A stretch of DNA of 64,000 bases, taken from Motiliproteus sp. MSK22-1 (lineage in GTDB: Bacteria; Pseudomonadota; Gammaproteobacteria; Pseudomonadales; Balneatricaceae). The stretch lies in the NCBI RefSeq assembly GCF_001968815.1, contig NZ_MIEQ01000061.1, forward strand, positions 124,001 through 188,000, read 5' to 3'. The first letter of the stretch is position 1. Each line of letters opens with the position of its first letter. The position numbers were made by a program, and so were the translations under genes. The notes under the pieces are model-generated. The model was not told the DNA's origin. It ran no database searches and saw only the letters and a list, made by a program, of their open reading frames with translations. Of the stretch, positions 46,448-58,208 are shown piece by piece.

Positions 46448-46996
46448 GTGGATCATTTTACTGTGGTAGTAGTCATTGGGGCCTCCACACTCCTGCTCGG
46501 TTTGGTAATCGGCCTGATAATCGGTCGTTCCGGTTCTGACAGACAGCAATGCGAATCACTAAAAAGTCAGCTGGACTCAACCTCGAGTGAACTAGCAGAA
46601 TATAAACGAAATGTCAGCGAGCACTTTACCCGCACTGCCGATCTGGTAAACACCCTGACAGAGAGTTATCAGCAAGTTCACCACCACCTTGCACAGAGCG
46701 CCAATCAGCTTTGTGACGAAGAGTTGCTAACCCATAGGCTGCAATCGCCGTTGGCGGAACAGGCACTACCGGAGCAAGCGGATGAATTGGAACCCCCCCC
46801 TAAATCAGCGGGTAAAGATACCCCTCAGAAAGCTTCTACCGATGGCGCTCAAGCGGTAGAACCGCCAAAAGATTACGCCCCCAAAACCGACCCTGACGCC
46901 GAAGGGACGCTGTCAGAGAGCTTTGGATTAAAGCCTGGGGAAGAAGAAGCCCTTGAGCATGATCCCTCAAAAACAGCAGACCACGCAAAGAGCTGA
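46448..46996 (+). CDS. zapG: YhcB/ZapG-family (DUF1043) cell-envelope protein
   Basis: 182 residues from GTG at 46448 (VDHFTVVVVIG), with GAGGA 11 bases upstream. One N-terminal transmembrane helix (about 5-25, LLLGLVIGLIIGRSG) is followed by a coiled coil (about 28-70) containing ESLKSQLDSTSSELAEYKRNVSEHFTRTADLVNTLTESYQ, typical of the family. The tail (about 105-182) is acidic, Pro/Ala-rich and disordered. YhcB links cell-wall synthesis and division in E. coli. Confidence 0.85.
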   Translation: MDHFTVVVVIGASTLLLGLVIGLIIGRSGSDRQQCESLKSQLDSTSSELAEYKRNVSEHFTRTADLVNTLTESYQQVHHHLAQSANQLCDEELLTHRLQSPLAEQALPEQADELEPPPKSAGKDTPQKASTDGAQAVEPPKDYAPKTDPDAEGTLSESFGLKPGEEEALEHDPSKTADHAKS

Positions 46997-47133
46997 CGAT
47001 ACTAGTCAGACCCGTGAATAGTCCAACAGACCAGTGAATAGCATCCGACTCTTCACTGGTTCTTTTAAAACTGTCTGCTGTTCTCTCCATGGCACTGAAC
47101 CCAGCGAACCCAGGAGCCCCTGAGTACAGGCAG

Positions 47134-47895
47134 TCACACCGGATTTTCAATATCAATAAATTGGTGCTCGATACCAAATTCCTTTGCCAGATAGCCCCCT
47201 AAAGCCTGCACTCCATAGCGCTCAGTCGCGTGATGCCCTGCTGAATAGAAGTGAATTCCGCTCTCACGTGCAGTGTGTACCGTTGACTCAGAGACTTCCC
47301 CGGTAATATAGGCATCCAGCTCCAATTCAATAGCATTTTGAATATACCCCTGGGCAGACCCGGTACACCAACCAACTCTCTTAATCACTTTGTCGCCACC
47401 GGCAATGTGCAGCGGCTTTCGCCCTAATACCTGCTCAATCACCTGAGAGAAAGCCTGACTATCAATTGCCTCCGGAAGCTGGCCATAAAGCCCTATGCTA
47501 TTCGCTTTATCGGGTTCAAGCCCACCTTCTACAGTCAAGTTCAAACGCTGTGCCAGCTGCGCATTATTGCCAAGCTCCGGGTGAACATCTAATGGTAAGT
47601 GGTAAGCCAGCAAACTGACATCAGCCTTCAATAGTGCAGCCAGTCGCTGTTTTTTCATCCCTTTGACACAGGGGTCTTCACCTTTCCAAAAATAACCATG
47701 GTGCACCAGTATGGCATCGGCTCCCACCTCTAAAGCCCTGTCTATCAAGGCCTGACACGCCGTAACCCCCGTCACAAGCTTAGCAACAGTACTGCGTCCC
47801 TCTACTTGTAATCCATTGGGACAGTAATCGTTAAACTGTTCAGGTTGCAGTGTTTGGTTCAATGCCCGCAGCAGGGCTTCCAGGGAAACTGACAT
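47134..47895 (-). CDS. Nif3-like dinuclear metal-centre protein (YbgI family)
   Basis: 253 residues from ATG at 47895, with AGGAAGGA six to eight bases before it; ATG at 47901 is the alternative. It closely follows E. coli YbgI: PNGLQVEG, DAILVHHGYFWKGEDP with metal-binding histidines, LDVHPELGNNAQLAQ, and HFYSAGHHATERYGVQALG near the C terminus. Family members form hexameric toroids with two metals; some act as GTP cyclohydrolase-like enzymes, but role here is unknown. It lies between zapG and the DegS-type protease gene. Confidence 0.93.
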   Translation of the reverse strand: MSVSLEALLRALNQTLQPEQFNDYCPNGLQVEGRSTVAKLVTGVTACQALIDRALEVGADAILVHHGYFWKGEDPCVKGMKKQRLAALLKADVSLLAYHLPLDVHPELGNNAQLAQRLNLTVEGGLEPDKANSIGLYGQLPEAIDSQAFSQVIEQVLGRKPLHIAGGDKVIKRVGWCTGSAQGYIQNAIELELDAYITGEVSESTVHTARESGIHFYSAGHHATERYGVQALGGYLAKEFGIEHQFIDIENPV

Positions 47896-48063
47896 TGCCA
47901 TTCCTTCCTATAATTAATTGATTCATAAAAGCCTACGAGCTACGTATAATGGCCGGAATTAAATATACCACTGATAAATAGACTATTGATAAATACTCTA
48001 CTGCGGTCTCATTCTGAAAGTGGTAAAGACTCTACGTGGCAAAGATTCTAGGCTGAGACCCTG

Positions 48064-49215
48064 ATGCGAAAATTAACAACTTTTATAATCTGGCCCGTCA
48101 TCGCTGGTATTCTGGTTGCTTTCACCATGCTGGTTCTATTTCCACAATGGAACGCCCCAAGCATACAAACGGTGCAGATTAATCAGGTTCAATCCAAAGC
48201 GTTAACAGCACCACTGCGCTCTGGTCCGGTTTCTTACGCTGAGGCCGTTAATAATGCTGCGCCAGCTGTGGTTAATATTTACACCAGCACACGCGTCCGT
48301 CAAAAAACAAATCCTTTGATGGAAGACCCCCTCTTCAAAAAATTCTTTGATATGGAGCAGATGCCTCAACGAGAACGGATTCAGTCCAGTCTGGGTTCTG
48401 GTGTTATTTTCAGCTCCCAGGGATATGTTCTGACCAACAACCATGTTATTGAAGGTGCCGATACTATTGTTGTTGCACTCAAAGATGGCAGGGAATCCCA
48501 AGCAGAGGTAATTGGAACAGACCCTGAGACTGATTTGGCCGTACTGAGCATCTCTCTGGAAGATCTTCCCGCTGTTACTCTAGCGTCATCCGATGATATC
48601 GCTGTCGGTGATGTTGTACTTGCGATAGGTAATCCCTTTGGTGTAGGCCAAACAGTAACCATGGGAATTATCAGCGCAACCGGCCGAAACCAACTAGGCA
48701 TAAACACTTTTGAAAATTTCATCCAAACCGATGCCGCTATCAACCCAGGGAACTCGGGAGGTGCGCTAATTGACGCCTATGGCAATTTGCTGGGCATTAA
48801 CACCGCCATTTTTTCTCGTTCCGGTGGTTCCCAGGGAATTGGCTTTGCCATACCATCCAATCTGGCCAGAAAAGTACTGCAGGAAATTATCGAAAATGGT
48901 CGCGTTGTGCGAGGCTGGCTCGGTATCGAAATACAAGAACTCACACCTCGCCTGGCCGAGTCCTTTGGGATAGAGGACAGGAACGGATTGATTATTGCTG
49001 GAATCTTCCGCAACAGTCCTGCTCACCAGGCGGGTATGCAACCAGGTGATATTTTACTCAGTATTGACGGAGCCCCGATTGTCGATTCTCGTTCAGCAAT
49101 GAACCAGATAGCGCAAACGAAACCGGGTATCGAGCTAAGAATGGAAGTTCTACGAAATGATAAAACCGAGAGCTTCCAGGTGCTCATAGGTGACCGTCCA
49201 CCCAGTCGTCGCTGA
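48064..49215 (+). CDS. degS: DegS/AlgW-type periplasmic serine protease with PDZ domain
   Basis: 383 residues. An N-terminal membrane anchor (about 8-27) is followed by a trypsin-like domain with the catalytic triad: His in VLTNNHVIEGAD (near 127), Asp in TDLAVLSI (near 157) and Ser in NPGNSGGALI (near 231). One PDZ domain follows (about 280-370). A single PDZ and a membrane anchor indicate the DegS/AlgW group, which senses misfolded outer-membrane proteins and cleaves the anti-sigma factor RseA/MucA. It sits beside the his/mur/mla block, as algW does in pseudomonads. MotA-like or RseP genes are not nearby. Confidence 0.93.
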   Translation: MRKLTTFIIWPVIAGILVAFTMLVLFPQWNAPSIQTVQINQVQSKALTAPLRSGPVSYAEAVNNAAPAVVNIYTSTRVRQKTNPLMEDPLFKKFFDMEQMPQRERIQSSLGSGVIFSSQGYVLTNNHVIEGADTIVVALKDGRESQAEVIGTDPETDLAVLSISLEDLPAVTLASSDDIAVGDVVLAIGNPFGVGQTVTMGIISATGRNQLGINTFENFIQTDAAINPGNSGGALIDAYGNLLGINTAIFSRSGGSQGIGFAIPSNLARKVLQEIIENGRVVRGWLGIEIQELTPRLAESFGIEDRNGLIIAGIFRNSPAHQAGMQPGDILLSIDGAPIVDSRSAMNQIAQTKPGIELRMEVLRNDKTESFQVLIGDRPPSRR

Positions 49216-49327
49216 AGCAATCACGCCCCCTCATCGGGAATCGAATGTCACTCTTCGATTCCCGACGAAGCAATCGCAGTACAACACACAGCACTACAAA
49301 TCGATCAGCACAATCGAATCTTATTGG

Positions 49328-50647
49328 TCAGCCCTCTTTGATGATCCGATATTCAGCCGATCGAGCATGAGCAGTCAGACTTTCCCCTCTGGCCAGTACT
49401 GAAGCGACTTTCCCCATCTCCGATGCACCCTTGGGTGAAAACTGAATCAATGAGGAACGCTTCTGAAAATCGTAAACCCCTAAAGGCGAAGAGAAACGCG
49501 CAGTCCCTGAGGTCGGCAAAACATGATTGGGGCCAGCACAGTAATCCCCTAAAGCTTCTGCCGTATAACGCCCCATAAAGATAGCACCTGCATGACGAAT
49601 TCGAGGTAGCACCTGTTCCGGGTTTTCGATAGATAACTCCAAATGTTCTGGCGCAATACGGTTGGTCAATTCTATGGCTTCATCAAGACTATCGACCAGA
49701 ATCAAAGCTGCACGATTGACCAGGGATTCTCGAATAATCGGCTCTCGTTCCATTGTCGGCAGTAGCTTGTCGATACTGAACTGTACCTGATCAATAAAGT
49801 CAGCATCGGTGCTGATCAAAATGGGTTGTGCATCTTCGTCATGTTCTGCCTGAGAAAACAAATCCATTGCAACCCAATCAGGGTTTGTCTTTCCGTCACA
49901 CACTACCAGTATTTCAGATGGACCAGCAATCATATCAATGCCAACCAACCCAAAAACAGCACGCTTAGCTGTGGCAACATAAATGTTGCCCGGACCAACG
50001 ATCTTATCTACAGAAGGAATGGTTTCAGTCCCATAGGCCAAAGCAGCAATCGCCTGGGCTCCGCCTATGCAGAAAACACGATCAACACCAGAAAGGGCAG
50101 CCGCCGCCAGAACTAATGGATTCAGTTCAGCATCCGGTGTCGGCACAACCATGACAATTTCACTAACTCCAGCAACCTTTGCCGGGATAGCATTCATCAA
50201 GACCGAAGAAGGGTAAGATGCTTTACCACCAGGAACATAAATACCAACACGATCCATTGGAGTCACCTGCTGTCCCAGCAAGGTGCCATCAGGTTCAGTA
50301 TATTGCCATGAATCCTGTTTCTGGTGCCGATGGTAATCTCTAACCCGCTGGACCGCAGTATCCAGAGCATTACGCTCGTCTTCTGAAATAAGGTCTAACG
50401 CTTGTTGCAGCTTTTCTTTACCCAATTCCAATTCAGAGATAGAAGATACATCAAGCCGATCGAATCGATTGCTGTAATCGACAACAGCCTCATCACCTCT
50501 CTTTTTTACGTTTTGGAGTATCTCAGTGACAACATTGTTTACAGCCCCATCAGAAACCGATTCCCAAGCTAATAAACGGTCCAACTTGAGATCAAAATCT
50601 GGATCTGAATATTTCAGCCGAGTCACATTCAATTGATTACCTGTCAT
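49328..50647 (-). CDS. hisD: Histidinol dehydrogenase
   Basis: 439 residues. Recognised stretches are [61 protein letters not shown], and [16 protein letters not shown] with the zinc ligands; the C terminus carries [21 protein letters not shown]. It oxidises histidinol to histidine using NAD. It overlaps hisG by 4 bp (start ATG within the hisG stop), so the two are translationally coupled. hisC, which often follows in pseudomonads, is not here. Confidence 0.97.
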   Translation of the reverse strand: MTGNQLNVTRLKYSDPDFDLKLDRLLAWESVSDGAVNNVVTEILQNVKKRGDEAVVDYSNRFDRLDVSSISELELGKEKLQQALDLISEDERNALDTAVQRVRDYHRHQKQDSWQYTEPDGTLLGQQVTPMDRVGIYVPGGKASYPSSVLMNAIPAKVAGVSEIVMVVPTPDAELNPLVLAAAALSGVDRVFCIGGAQAIAALAYGTETIPSVDKIVGPGNIYVATAKRAVFGLVGIDMIAGPSEILVVCDGKTNPDWVAMDLFSQAEHDEDAQPILISTDADFIDQVQFSIDKLLPTMEREPIIRESLVNRAALILVDSLDEAIELTNRIAPEHLELSIENPEQVLPRIRHAGAIFMGRYTAEALGDYCAGPNHVLPTSGTARFSSPLGVYDFQKRSSLIQFSPKGASEMGKVASVLARGESLTAHARSAEYRIIKEG

Positions 50648-51300
50648 GCCCGAGCCTCTGCCAGCTTACCAGCCTCAACCGCTTGCTCCAATTGATCAAT
50701 AATTTCCTGAATCTGCTGGTGTTTCATTTTCATCGCTGCCTTGCCAACAACCAGCCGAGTACTCACAGGCGCAATCATTTCCAAAGGCTCCATACCATTG
50801 GCCCGGAGTGTATTTCCAGTATCAACGATATCAACAATGCGGTCAGCCAATCCCATAATGGGAGCCAACTCCATAGCACCGTATAGTTTGATAATATCGA
50901 CCTGAATACCTTTTTGGGCATAATACTGTTTGGTAACATTCACAAACTTGCTGGCGACCTTTAATCGGCCGTTAACAGGCTTACTGTTAACCATACCCGC
51001 CGTCATCAGCCGACATCGGGCAATATTCAGGTCTAAAGGCTCATACATAGCCTTACTACCGTATTCCATCAGCACATCTTTGCCCGCCACACCCATGTCC
51101 GCAGCGCCATACTCTACATAAGTAGGGACATCTGTCGCCCGAATCACCAGCAGTTTGATATGCTCATGATTGGTATCAAATATAAGCTTACGGCTTTTAG
51201 AGATATCTTCCGTTGGGCAGATATCCGCCTGAGCAAGCAAAGGCAGTGTTTCTTTAAGAATTCGCCCCTTGGACAATGCGATGGTAATCGGTTGTTTCAT
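50644..51300 (-). CDS. hisG: ATP phosphoribosyltransferase, short form
   Basis: 218 residues, the short form that works with HisZ. Features: [16 protein letters not shown] at the start, [12 protein letters not shown], and the PRPP-binding [18 protein letters not shown]. It catalyses the first step of histidine synthesis. The HisZ partner is not in the window. It follows murA on the same strand, 101 bp after it, and is coupled to hisD. Confidence 0.96.
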   Translation of the reverse strand: MKQPITIALSKGRILKETLPLLAQADICPTEDISKSRKLIFDTNHEHIKLLVIRATDVPTYVEYGAADMGVAGKDVLMEYGSKAMYEPLDLNIARCRLMTAGMVNSKPVNGRLKVASKFVNVTKQYYAQKGIQVDIIKLYGAMELAPIMGLADRIVDIVDTGNTLRANGMEPLEMIAPVSTRLVVGKAAMKMKHQQIQEIIDQLEQAVEAGKLAEARA

Positions 51301-51401
51301 GCTTAATGGACTCTATTTATCACAGGCTGTCTGACTTATTACGTTATGTTGCTGATATACCCTTTCACTTACTACTGGACTGTCAAAGGAACATTCAGCA
51401 A

Positions 51402-52667
<1,266 letters not shown>

Positions 52668-52928
52668 TTATTCCGGTCTGAGCATATTTACTGAAAATAT
52701 GCGGTCTTTCTATCATTTCTGAATTCAATGGTTATGAATGCGATGTTTCTGAATACAGTGTTTCTGAATACAATAGCCGAAGGATGTTCGTTTCGCGACT
52801 ATCGATCTAGTCGGCACTATTTTGTCGCTCTCTGCTGATTACTAAAACAGAGCAGCCACAAGTGGAACAGTCTAAAACAATGCAGCAGAGTCTACCCAAT
52901 CAGTATTATCAGCATGCTCAAAAGGCAA

Positions 52929-53171
52929 TCAGCCTTCCTGCGCCTGCCATTGCTCTGGTGTATAGGCGCGGATTGTCAACGCATGAATGGTACCATTAGC
53001 AATCTGATCTGATAAGCAACCATAAACCAGCTGCTGTTTCTTAACAGGCGTCAACCCGCTGAAAACCTCACCTACAACGGTAACCCTAAAATCACAACCT
53101 TCACCTTCGGTAATCACAGTACAGCCCTGAAGCTGCTGCTCTACAAGCTGTTTGACCTCGTTTGCTTGCAT
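52929..53171 (-). CDS. ibaG: BolA-family protein IbaG
   Basis: 80 residues with the BolA fold: a helix-strand start (MQANEVKQLVEQQLQGCTV), and KKQQLVYGCLSDQIANGTIHALTIRAYTPEQW at the end with the conserved His. Members bind Fe-S clusters with monothiol glutaredoxins. Position between mlaB and murA is the usual one of ibaG/yrbA. The 257 bp between it and murA contains no gene. Confidence 0.9.
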   Translation of the reverse strand: MQANEVKQLVEQQLQGCTVITEGEGCDFRVTVVGEVFSGLTPVKKQQLVYGCLSDQIANGTIHALTIRAYTPEQWQAQEG

Positions 53172-53346
53172 GTTTTACTCCACAAATATTGTCTTACCCT
53201 GTATGGGCGATTAATAGATCAGACTGATTATGATAAAGAAAGTGGCCAGCAAAGGCCAAATCTGACAGTCTGCTCGCAACGATGATGCTGATCAGCTAAC
53301 AGCGCAAACTGCCAACCTCACCAACCAAATTCACCAGGCAGCCTCA

Positions 53347-53673
53347 TCAAGCAGCCTCATCAAATAACTCGCTAAGGTCACTCATTCGAGCGATAGCTAC
53401 AAGCTCCGATGGAATCGCAGTAAATTTCAGCACCACCCCAAGTGCTCTGGCCTTACGGCGCCAGCAAAGCAGCAAACTCAACGCAGAGGTATTGACCTGA
53501 GTCACGGTGGAAAAATCAAAGCAACAGCAATGGGCCTGCCCGGAAGCAGGAGTCTGCTGAGAAGCCTTCTCCAGATAGCGCTCCCCTTCTTCCCTTAGAG
53601 CCACAACGGTTTTATAGTTGATGGCACCATCAATTCTCCAGCCACCCTCTACGGCTACCAACTTTGCGCCCAC
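53347..53673 (-). CDS. mlaB: STAS-domain protein MlaB
   Basis: 108 residues with a STAS-like fold and the conserved FDFSTVTQVNTSALSLLLCW segment holding the Ser/Thr of the domain. MlaB stabilises the MlaFE ATP-binding complex from the cytoplasmic side. It lies 102 bp after mlaD; in most gammaproteobacteria mlaC is found between the two and is absent here. Confidence 0.8.
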   Translation of the reverse strand: MGAKLVAVEGGWRIDGAINYKTVVALREEGERYLEKASQQTPASGQAHCCCFDFSTVTQVNTSALSLLLCWRRKARALGVVLKFTAIPSELVAIARMSDLSELFDEAA

Positions 53674-53775
53674 GTTCTGACTCCTTTAACCAGGGTTCAG
53701 GCTCTATAGCCTCTGGTATTTACCCCTTTAATGCTCAACTCACCAAACCATTGAATTGGCCAGATCACTTCAGGC

Positions 53776-54234
53776 CTATTCGCTAACTTTGTTGAACAGG
53801 AATTTACCAATTAATTCTTCTAGTACAATCGCGGACTGAGTATCGTCAAACTCATCGCCATCTACCATATTCTCTTCATCAGCTCCTATGGAAATTCCAA
53901 TATACTGCTCACCTAATAGCCCGGCAGTCAGAATCGAGACTGAACTATCTCTTGTCAGGAAATCATATTGAGGCGCTATCTCCATCTCAACCAAAGCTTT
54001 TATAGCTTCTGAATCCAGGGTAATCGCCGTTACTTTACCAATGGTCACCCCTGAAATAGTGACTTTTGAACGTACCGTCAAGCCACCGATATTTTCAAAA
54101 CGGGCGTAAACTTTATAGCCTTCTGCCCCGGACGCCAGACTTAATCCACTGACATTTACTATCAGAATCACCAATGCCAGGAAGCCTGCCAGTATAAAAG
54201 CCCCAACACTCAACTCCATCGTTCTCATGCGCAT
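53776..54234 (-). CDS. mlaD: MCE-domain protein MlaD
   Basis: 152 residues. An N-terminal membrane anchor (about 7-29, VGAFILAGFLALVILIVNVSGL) precedes an MCE domain (about 38-117) with YKVYARFENIGGLTVRSKVTISGVTIGKV and LTAGLLGEQYIGISIG. MlaD hexamers bind phospholipid above MlaE in the periplasm. It starts 2 bp after mlaE stops. Confidence 0.93.
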   Translation of the reverse strand: MRMRTMELSVGAFILAGFLALVILIVNVSGLSLASGAEGYKVYARFENIGGLTVRSKVTISGVTIGKVTAITLDSEAIKALVEMEIAPQYDFLTRDSSVSILTAGLLGEQYIGISIGADEENMVDGDEFDDTQSAIVLEELIGKFLFNKVSE

Positions 54235-54236
54235 AA

Positions 54237-55019
54237 TTACAGATCTCCAAACATTAGCGCTGTCAACAAAAAGTCCATTCCAAGGATCGTCAGTGACGAG
54301 TACACCACTGTCTTCGTCGTCGCCTGGCTAATTCCTTCCGAAGTAGGAACACAGTCATAGCCTTGAAATACTGAAATCCAGGTCACAAGATAACCGAACA
54401 CAACGGCCTTAATAATCCCATTGAGCACATCTTCCTCAAAACTTACTGCAGATTGCATATTGGCCCAGAACGAACCTTCATAAATACCAAGCCAGTCAAC
54501 ACCGACCAGCAATGCGCCCCAGACGCCAACAACGCTAAAAATCATCGTCAATAACGGCAGCGCGATAAAACCGGCCCAGAAGCGCGGAGCGACAACCCGC
54601 CGAAGAGGATCAACACCAATCATCTCCATACTGGACAGTTGTTCAGTCGCTTTCATCAAGCCAATTTCTGCCGTTAAGGCAGAACCCGCCCTGCCAGCGA
54701 ACAATAATCCGGCCACCACAGGAGATAACTCTCGAACCAAACTAAGGGCAACCATTTGCCCGACTGCCTGCTCTGACCCGAAATCGACCAAAATGGTATA
54801 ACCCTGCAAACTCAGAACCATTCCAATAAACAAGCCTGAAACCACAATAATGATCAGCGATAGAACACCAACAAAGTAAAGCTGCTTTATCAGTAATGGA
54901 AAACTTGTCCGTGGATTCGGAATGGCTATCAGTGCATGCAACAAAAAAATAAACGAGCGACCCAAAGCCGCTAGTTTAAGCAGGCCGGTACGGCCCAGCG
55001 TTTCTATCCGGCTGATCAT
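54237..55019 (-). CDS. mlaE: Phospholipid transport permease MlaE
   Basis: 260 residues, about five to six transmembrane helices. MlaE signature stretches include [66 protein letters not shown] and the C-terminal [18 protein letters not shown]. It is the permease of the MlaFEDB complex moving phospholipids between membranes. Its start overlaps mlaF by 4 bp (ATGA). Confidence 0.96.
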   Translation of the reverse strand: MISRIETLGRTGLLKLAALGRSFIFLLHALIAIPNPRTSFPLLIKQLYFVGVLSLIIIVVSGLFIGMVLSLQGYTILVDFGSEQAVGQMVALSLVRELSPVVAGLLFAGRAGSALTAEIGLMKATEQLSSMEMIGVDPLRRVVAPRFWAGFIALPLLTMIFSVVGVWGALLVGVDWLGIYEGSFWANMQSAVSFEEDVLNGIIKAVVFGYLVTWISVFQGYDCVPTSEGISQATTKTVVYSSLTILGMDFLLTALMFGDL

Positions 55020-55828
55020 AGCTCCCCCCCTACAAGATCCTGAAAATAGTCTTGCGCCGGGAAGTGAAAAGGAACCGGACCATCCGGTAAACCCTGCATA
55101 AACTGTTTCACTTTAGGTGAGGTGTCAGCCAGCAGTTCCTGAGTGGTGCCCTGGGCTACAACATGGGTATCAGCAATCAGGTAAATATAATCAGCAATGC
55201 TTAACGTCTCCTGGATATCATGAGACACCACTATACTGGTATGGCCTAAGGTCCTGTTCAGTGTCTTAATAAGCTTCACCAGCACACCCATAGCAATAGG
55301 ATCCTGACCGGTGAAAGGCTCATCGTACATTAAGATATCAGGATCCAGAGCGATAGCACGGGCCAAAGCAACTCTTCTGGCCATCCCGCCAGACAACTCA
55401 CTGGGCATCAACTCAACGGCCCCTCTTAAACCCACTGACTGTAACTTCATATACACCAGGTCGCGAACCATATCTTCCGGCAGATCCGTGTGAACCCGCA
55501 ACGGAAAAGCGACGTTTTCAAACACAGTAAGATCAGAGAAAAGTGCACCACTCTGAAACAACATGCCCATGCGGGAGCGAATATCAAACAATGCGGACCG
55601 ACTCAGGCGGGGGATATCCAACCCTTCTATCTTAATAGATCCGCTATCGGCCCGAACCTGACCACCAATCAATTTCAGCAAAGTTGTTTTGCCGGTACCA
55701 CTCGGCCCCATAATGGCAGTCACCTTGCCCTTAGGAATACGAATGTTGATATTATCGAAAATCAGGCGCTCACTTCTGGAGAAGCTCATACCTTCTATAT
55801 CAATAATGATGTCGTCTAACTGGTCCAT
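55016..55828 (-). CDS. mlaF: Phospholipid transport ATP-binding protein MlaF
   Basis: 270 residues, ABC ATPase. Walker [14 protein letters not shown] (near 42-54), signature [14 protein letters not shown] (near 144), Walker [14 protein letters not shown] (near 163) and the H-loop VVSHD are intact. It powers MlaE. It is the first gene of the minus-strand mla-ibaG-murA-hisGD block. Confidence 0.96.
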   Translation of the reverse strand: MDQLDDIIIDIEGMSFSRSERLIFDNINIRIPKGKVTAIMGPSGTGKTTLLKLIGGQVRADSGSIKIEGLDIPRLSRSALFDIRSRMGMLFQSGALFSDLTVFENVAFPLRVHTDLPEDMVRDLVYMKLQSVGLRGAVELMPSELSGGMARRVALARAIALDPDILMYDEPFTGQDPIAMGVLVKLIKTLNRTLGHTSIVVSHDIQETLSIADYIYLIADTHVVAQGTTQELLADTSPKVKQFMQGLPDGPVPFHFPAQDYFQDLVGGEL

Positions 55829-56135
55829 GTATGCCCGTTCTCAGCCCTTAGATTTCGGTTGGTTAATAACACAGAGCGTTTACTGTCGCAGGCATAAAGT
55901 AACTCTGCCTCACGTCATATTTGCTACGTAGCGCGCTGGGGCCGCTACTATAGCATCTGTCGAATGTATTAGGGTAGTTGATTGATGATCCTCAAGGCAG
56001 CATATTACTTCGTCTATACCTGGCGGAAACAACCTCGATCAGCTGGAAACGGTGCAATTAGCAGATGACTTACTTGCGTCCCTCCCTTCCTCTCTATACA
56101 TTAGCGCCTTTCCATCATTTACCAGCGAGTAAACA
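55829..56135. other. Divergent promoter region, mlaF and yrbG
   Basis: 307 bp between divergent genes. No coding frame or repeat stands out. It should contain promoters in both directions, but none could be assigned with confidence. Confidence 0.4.
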
Positions 56136-57101
56136 ATGACCGAGATGCTTTATCCTGTAGCCGCTATTGTTACGGGCTTTCTTGTTTTGATATGGAGCGC
56201 CGATCGTTTTGTCATTGGTGCAGCCGGAGTCGCTAAAAACCTCGGTATGTCGCACATGCTTATCGGCCTGACCGTAGTATCCCTGGGTACTTCGGCCCCT
56301 GAGATGCTGGTATCTTCGATCGCCGCCTATACCGATGCTGGAGGGCTGGCAATTGGTAACGCTATCGGATCTAACATTGCCAACATAGGTTTGGTTTTGG
56401 GCGCAACTGCACTCATCGCCCCCCTGCCGGTAAAGACGGGTCTAATGCGGAAAGAACTCCCCTTACTGGTGGTGATTACTCTTGGCTCGGGACTCATTTT
56501 ATGGGACGGGCGATTGGATAGAATGGACGCCACGATCCTATTAATCGGCTTAGCAGCCTGCTTATTTTTGTTTGCACGCTTTCAACGTTATGCCGACCCA
56601 TCAGAAATTCAACACGAAGAAGAAGAACTTCCAGATATCAGTCAACTCAAGGCGGTAATCTTATTATTAGTCGGTCTGGCTTTATTGGCAGGCAGCTCTC
56701 GCTTGCTGGTCTGGGGGGCTACCGAGATCGCTACACTGATGGGGGTCAGTGAACTCATCATTGGACTGACTATCGTTGCGATTGGTACCAGCCTGCCCGA
56801 ACTTGCAGCCTCTATTGCCAGCGCTCTAAAAGGGCATCATGATATCGCTATTGGCAATATTATCGGTTCAAATATATTCAATTTACTGGCTGTTATGCCT
56901 CTGCCTGGATTGATTCGACCGTTTGACTTCGATACAGCTGTACTCTGGCGAGACTTTGCCGTAATGGTGGCACTAACACTACTGTTACTTGTATTTGCCA
57001 ACGTAACCAGCAAGGGAAAAGTCAGTCGACCAGAGGGAATCCTGATGCTGACAGGCTATTCAGGTTATTTGGGCTTGCTTTATATGATGTCAGCAACGTA
57101 A
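56136..57101 (+). CDS. yrbG: Calcium/sodium antiporter (YrbG family)
   Basis: 321 residues, about ten transmembrane helices in two inverted repeats. Each repeat has the exchanger motif: LTVVSLGTSAPEMLVS then GNAIGSNIANIGLVLG, and LTIVAIGTSLPELAAS then GNIIGSNIFNLLAV. The Glu residues within carry the ion-binding site. A polar acidic loop near residue 160 separates the halves. It lies directly upstream of kdsD, as in E. coli. Confidence 0.95.
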   Translation: MTEMLYPVAAIVTGFLVLIWSADRFVIGAAGVAKNLGMSHMLIGLTVVSLGTSAPEMLVSSIAAYTDAGGLAIGNAIGSNIANIGLVLGATALIAPLPVKTGLMRKELPLLVVITLGSGLILWDGRLDRMDATILLIGLAACLFLFARFQRYADPSEIQHEEEELPDISQLKAVILLLVGLALLAGSSRLLVWGATEIATLMGVSELIIGLTIVAIGTSLPELAASIASALKGHHDIAIGNIIGSNIFNLLAVMPLPGLIRPFDFDTAVLWRDFAVMVALTLLLLVFANVTSKGKVSRPEGILMLTGYSGYLGLLYMMSAT

Positions 57102-57203
57102 TGTTTACCGTATTAACGTGGCTACGGTGCTTCGGCAGCTACACGTCGAAAGTACGATATTGATAAGCAAGTACCAACTTTACCAGCAAGTATCTAATTG
57201 ATC

Positions 57204-58178
57204 ATGATCAGAACAGAAGCATTCATCCAGTCAGCACTGCGCACCATTGAAGTTGAGAGCAATGCAGTTCGCGACTTAGGCAACAGTCTTGACAGCAGTT
57301 TTAGCCGTGCCTGCCAGTTGATTCTGGATTGTACTGGCCGTGTAATCGTCACAGGAATGGGAAAGTCAGGTCATATTGGCAAAAAAATAGCCTCCACTTT
57401 TGCCAGCACTGGCACCCCCTCTTTCTTTGTTCATCCTGGAGAAGCCAGCCACGGCGATCTTGGAATGATCACTGATGGTGATGTTATAGTCGCACTCTCC
57501 AACTCCGGAAAAACAACGGAAGTCGTCACTCTACTCCCTCTCATAAAACGTTTGGGTGTACCACTTATAAGCATGACAGGCAATCCCGACTCGGTGCTAT
57601 CCAAGTTTTCCGAAGCCAACCTTGATATCAGTATCAAGGAAGAAGCATGCCCCCTCGGACTCGCTCCCACATCCAGTACCACTGCAGCCCTGGTTATGGG
57701 TGATGCACTAGCAATTGCCCTGCTGGAAGCTCGCGGATTCAGCGCAGAAGACTTTGCCTTTTCCCACCCGGGCGGGGCACTCGGCCGCAAGCTACTGCTA
57801 AAAGTTAAGGATTTAATGCACGAAGGAGACCTGCTTCCTTCAGTTACTGAGTCAACAAGCCTTAAGGATTCGCTGATTGAGATAAGCAACAAACGCCTGG
57901 GAATGACTGCTGTTGTGAATCAGCAGGGCATATTAACGGGTATTTTTACTGATGGAGACTTGCGCCGAACGCTGGACCAGGACCTGGATCTAAAGAACAC
58001 GCCAATCTCTAAGCTGATGACGGGGAACTGCACAGTAATATTTCCTCAATTGCTGGCCGCTGAAGCTCTTCATATCATGGAAGAGAAAAGAATCAACGGA
58101 CTCATTGTCGTGGATGATAACCATCGACCAGTAGGTGCGCTCAACATGCATGATCTGCTGAGAGCTGGCGTTATTTAA
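57204..58178 (+). CDS. kdsD: Arabinose-5-phosphate isomerase
   Basis: 324 residues from ATG at 57204; TTG two codons upstream is possible. The SIS domain (about 35-175) has GMGKSGHIGKKIASTFASTGTPSFFVHPGEASHGDLGM. Two CBS domains follow (about 200-320). It interconverts ribulose-5-phosphate and arabinose-5-phosphate for Kdo synthesis. It is followed by kdsC at 30 bp and belongs to the kds-lpt operon. Confidence 0.96.
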   Translation: MIRTEAFIQSALRTIEVESNAVRDLGNSLDSSFSRACQLILDCTGRVIVTGMGKSGHIGKKIASTFASTGTPSFFVHPGEASHGDLGMITDGDVIVALSNSGKTTEVVTLLPLIKRLGVPLISMTGNPDSVLSKFSEANLDISIKEEACPLGLAPTSSTTAALVMGDALAIALLEARGFSAEDFAFSHPGGALGRKLLLKVKDLMHEGDLLPSVTESTSLKDSLIEISNKRLGMTAVVNQQGILTGIFTDGDLRRTLDQDLDLKNTPISKLMTGNCTVIFPQLLAAEALHIMEEKRINGLIVVDDNHRPVGALNMHDLLRAGVI

Positions 58179-58208
58179 CCCGATCAGAACCGAGAACGGC
58201 GACCTCCT

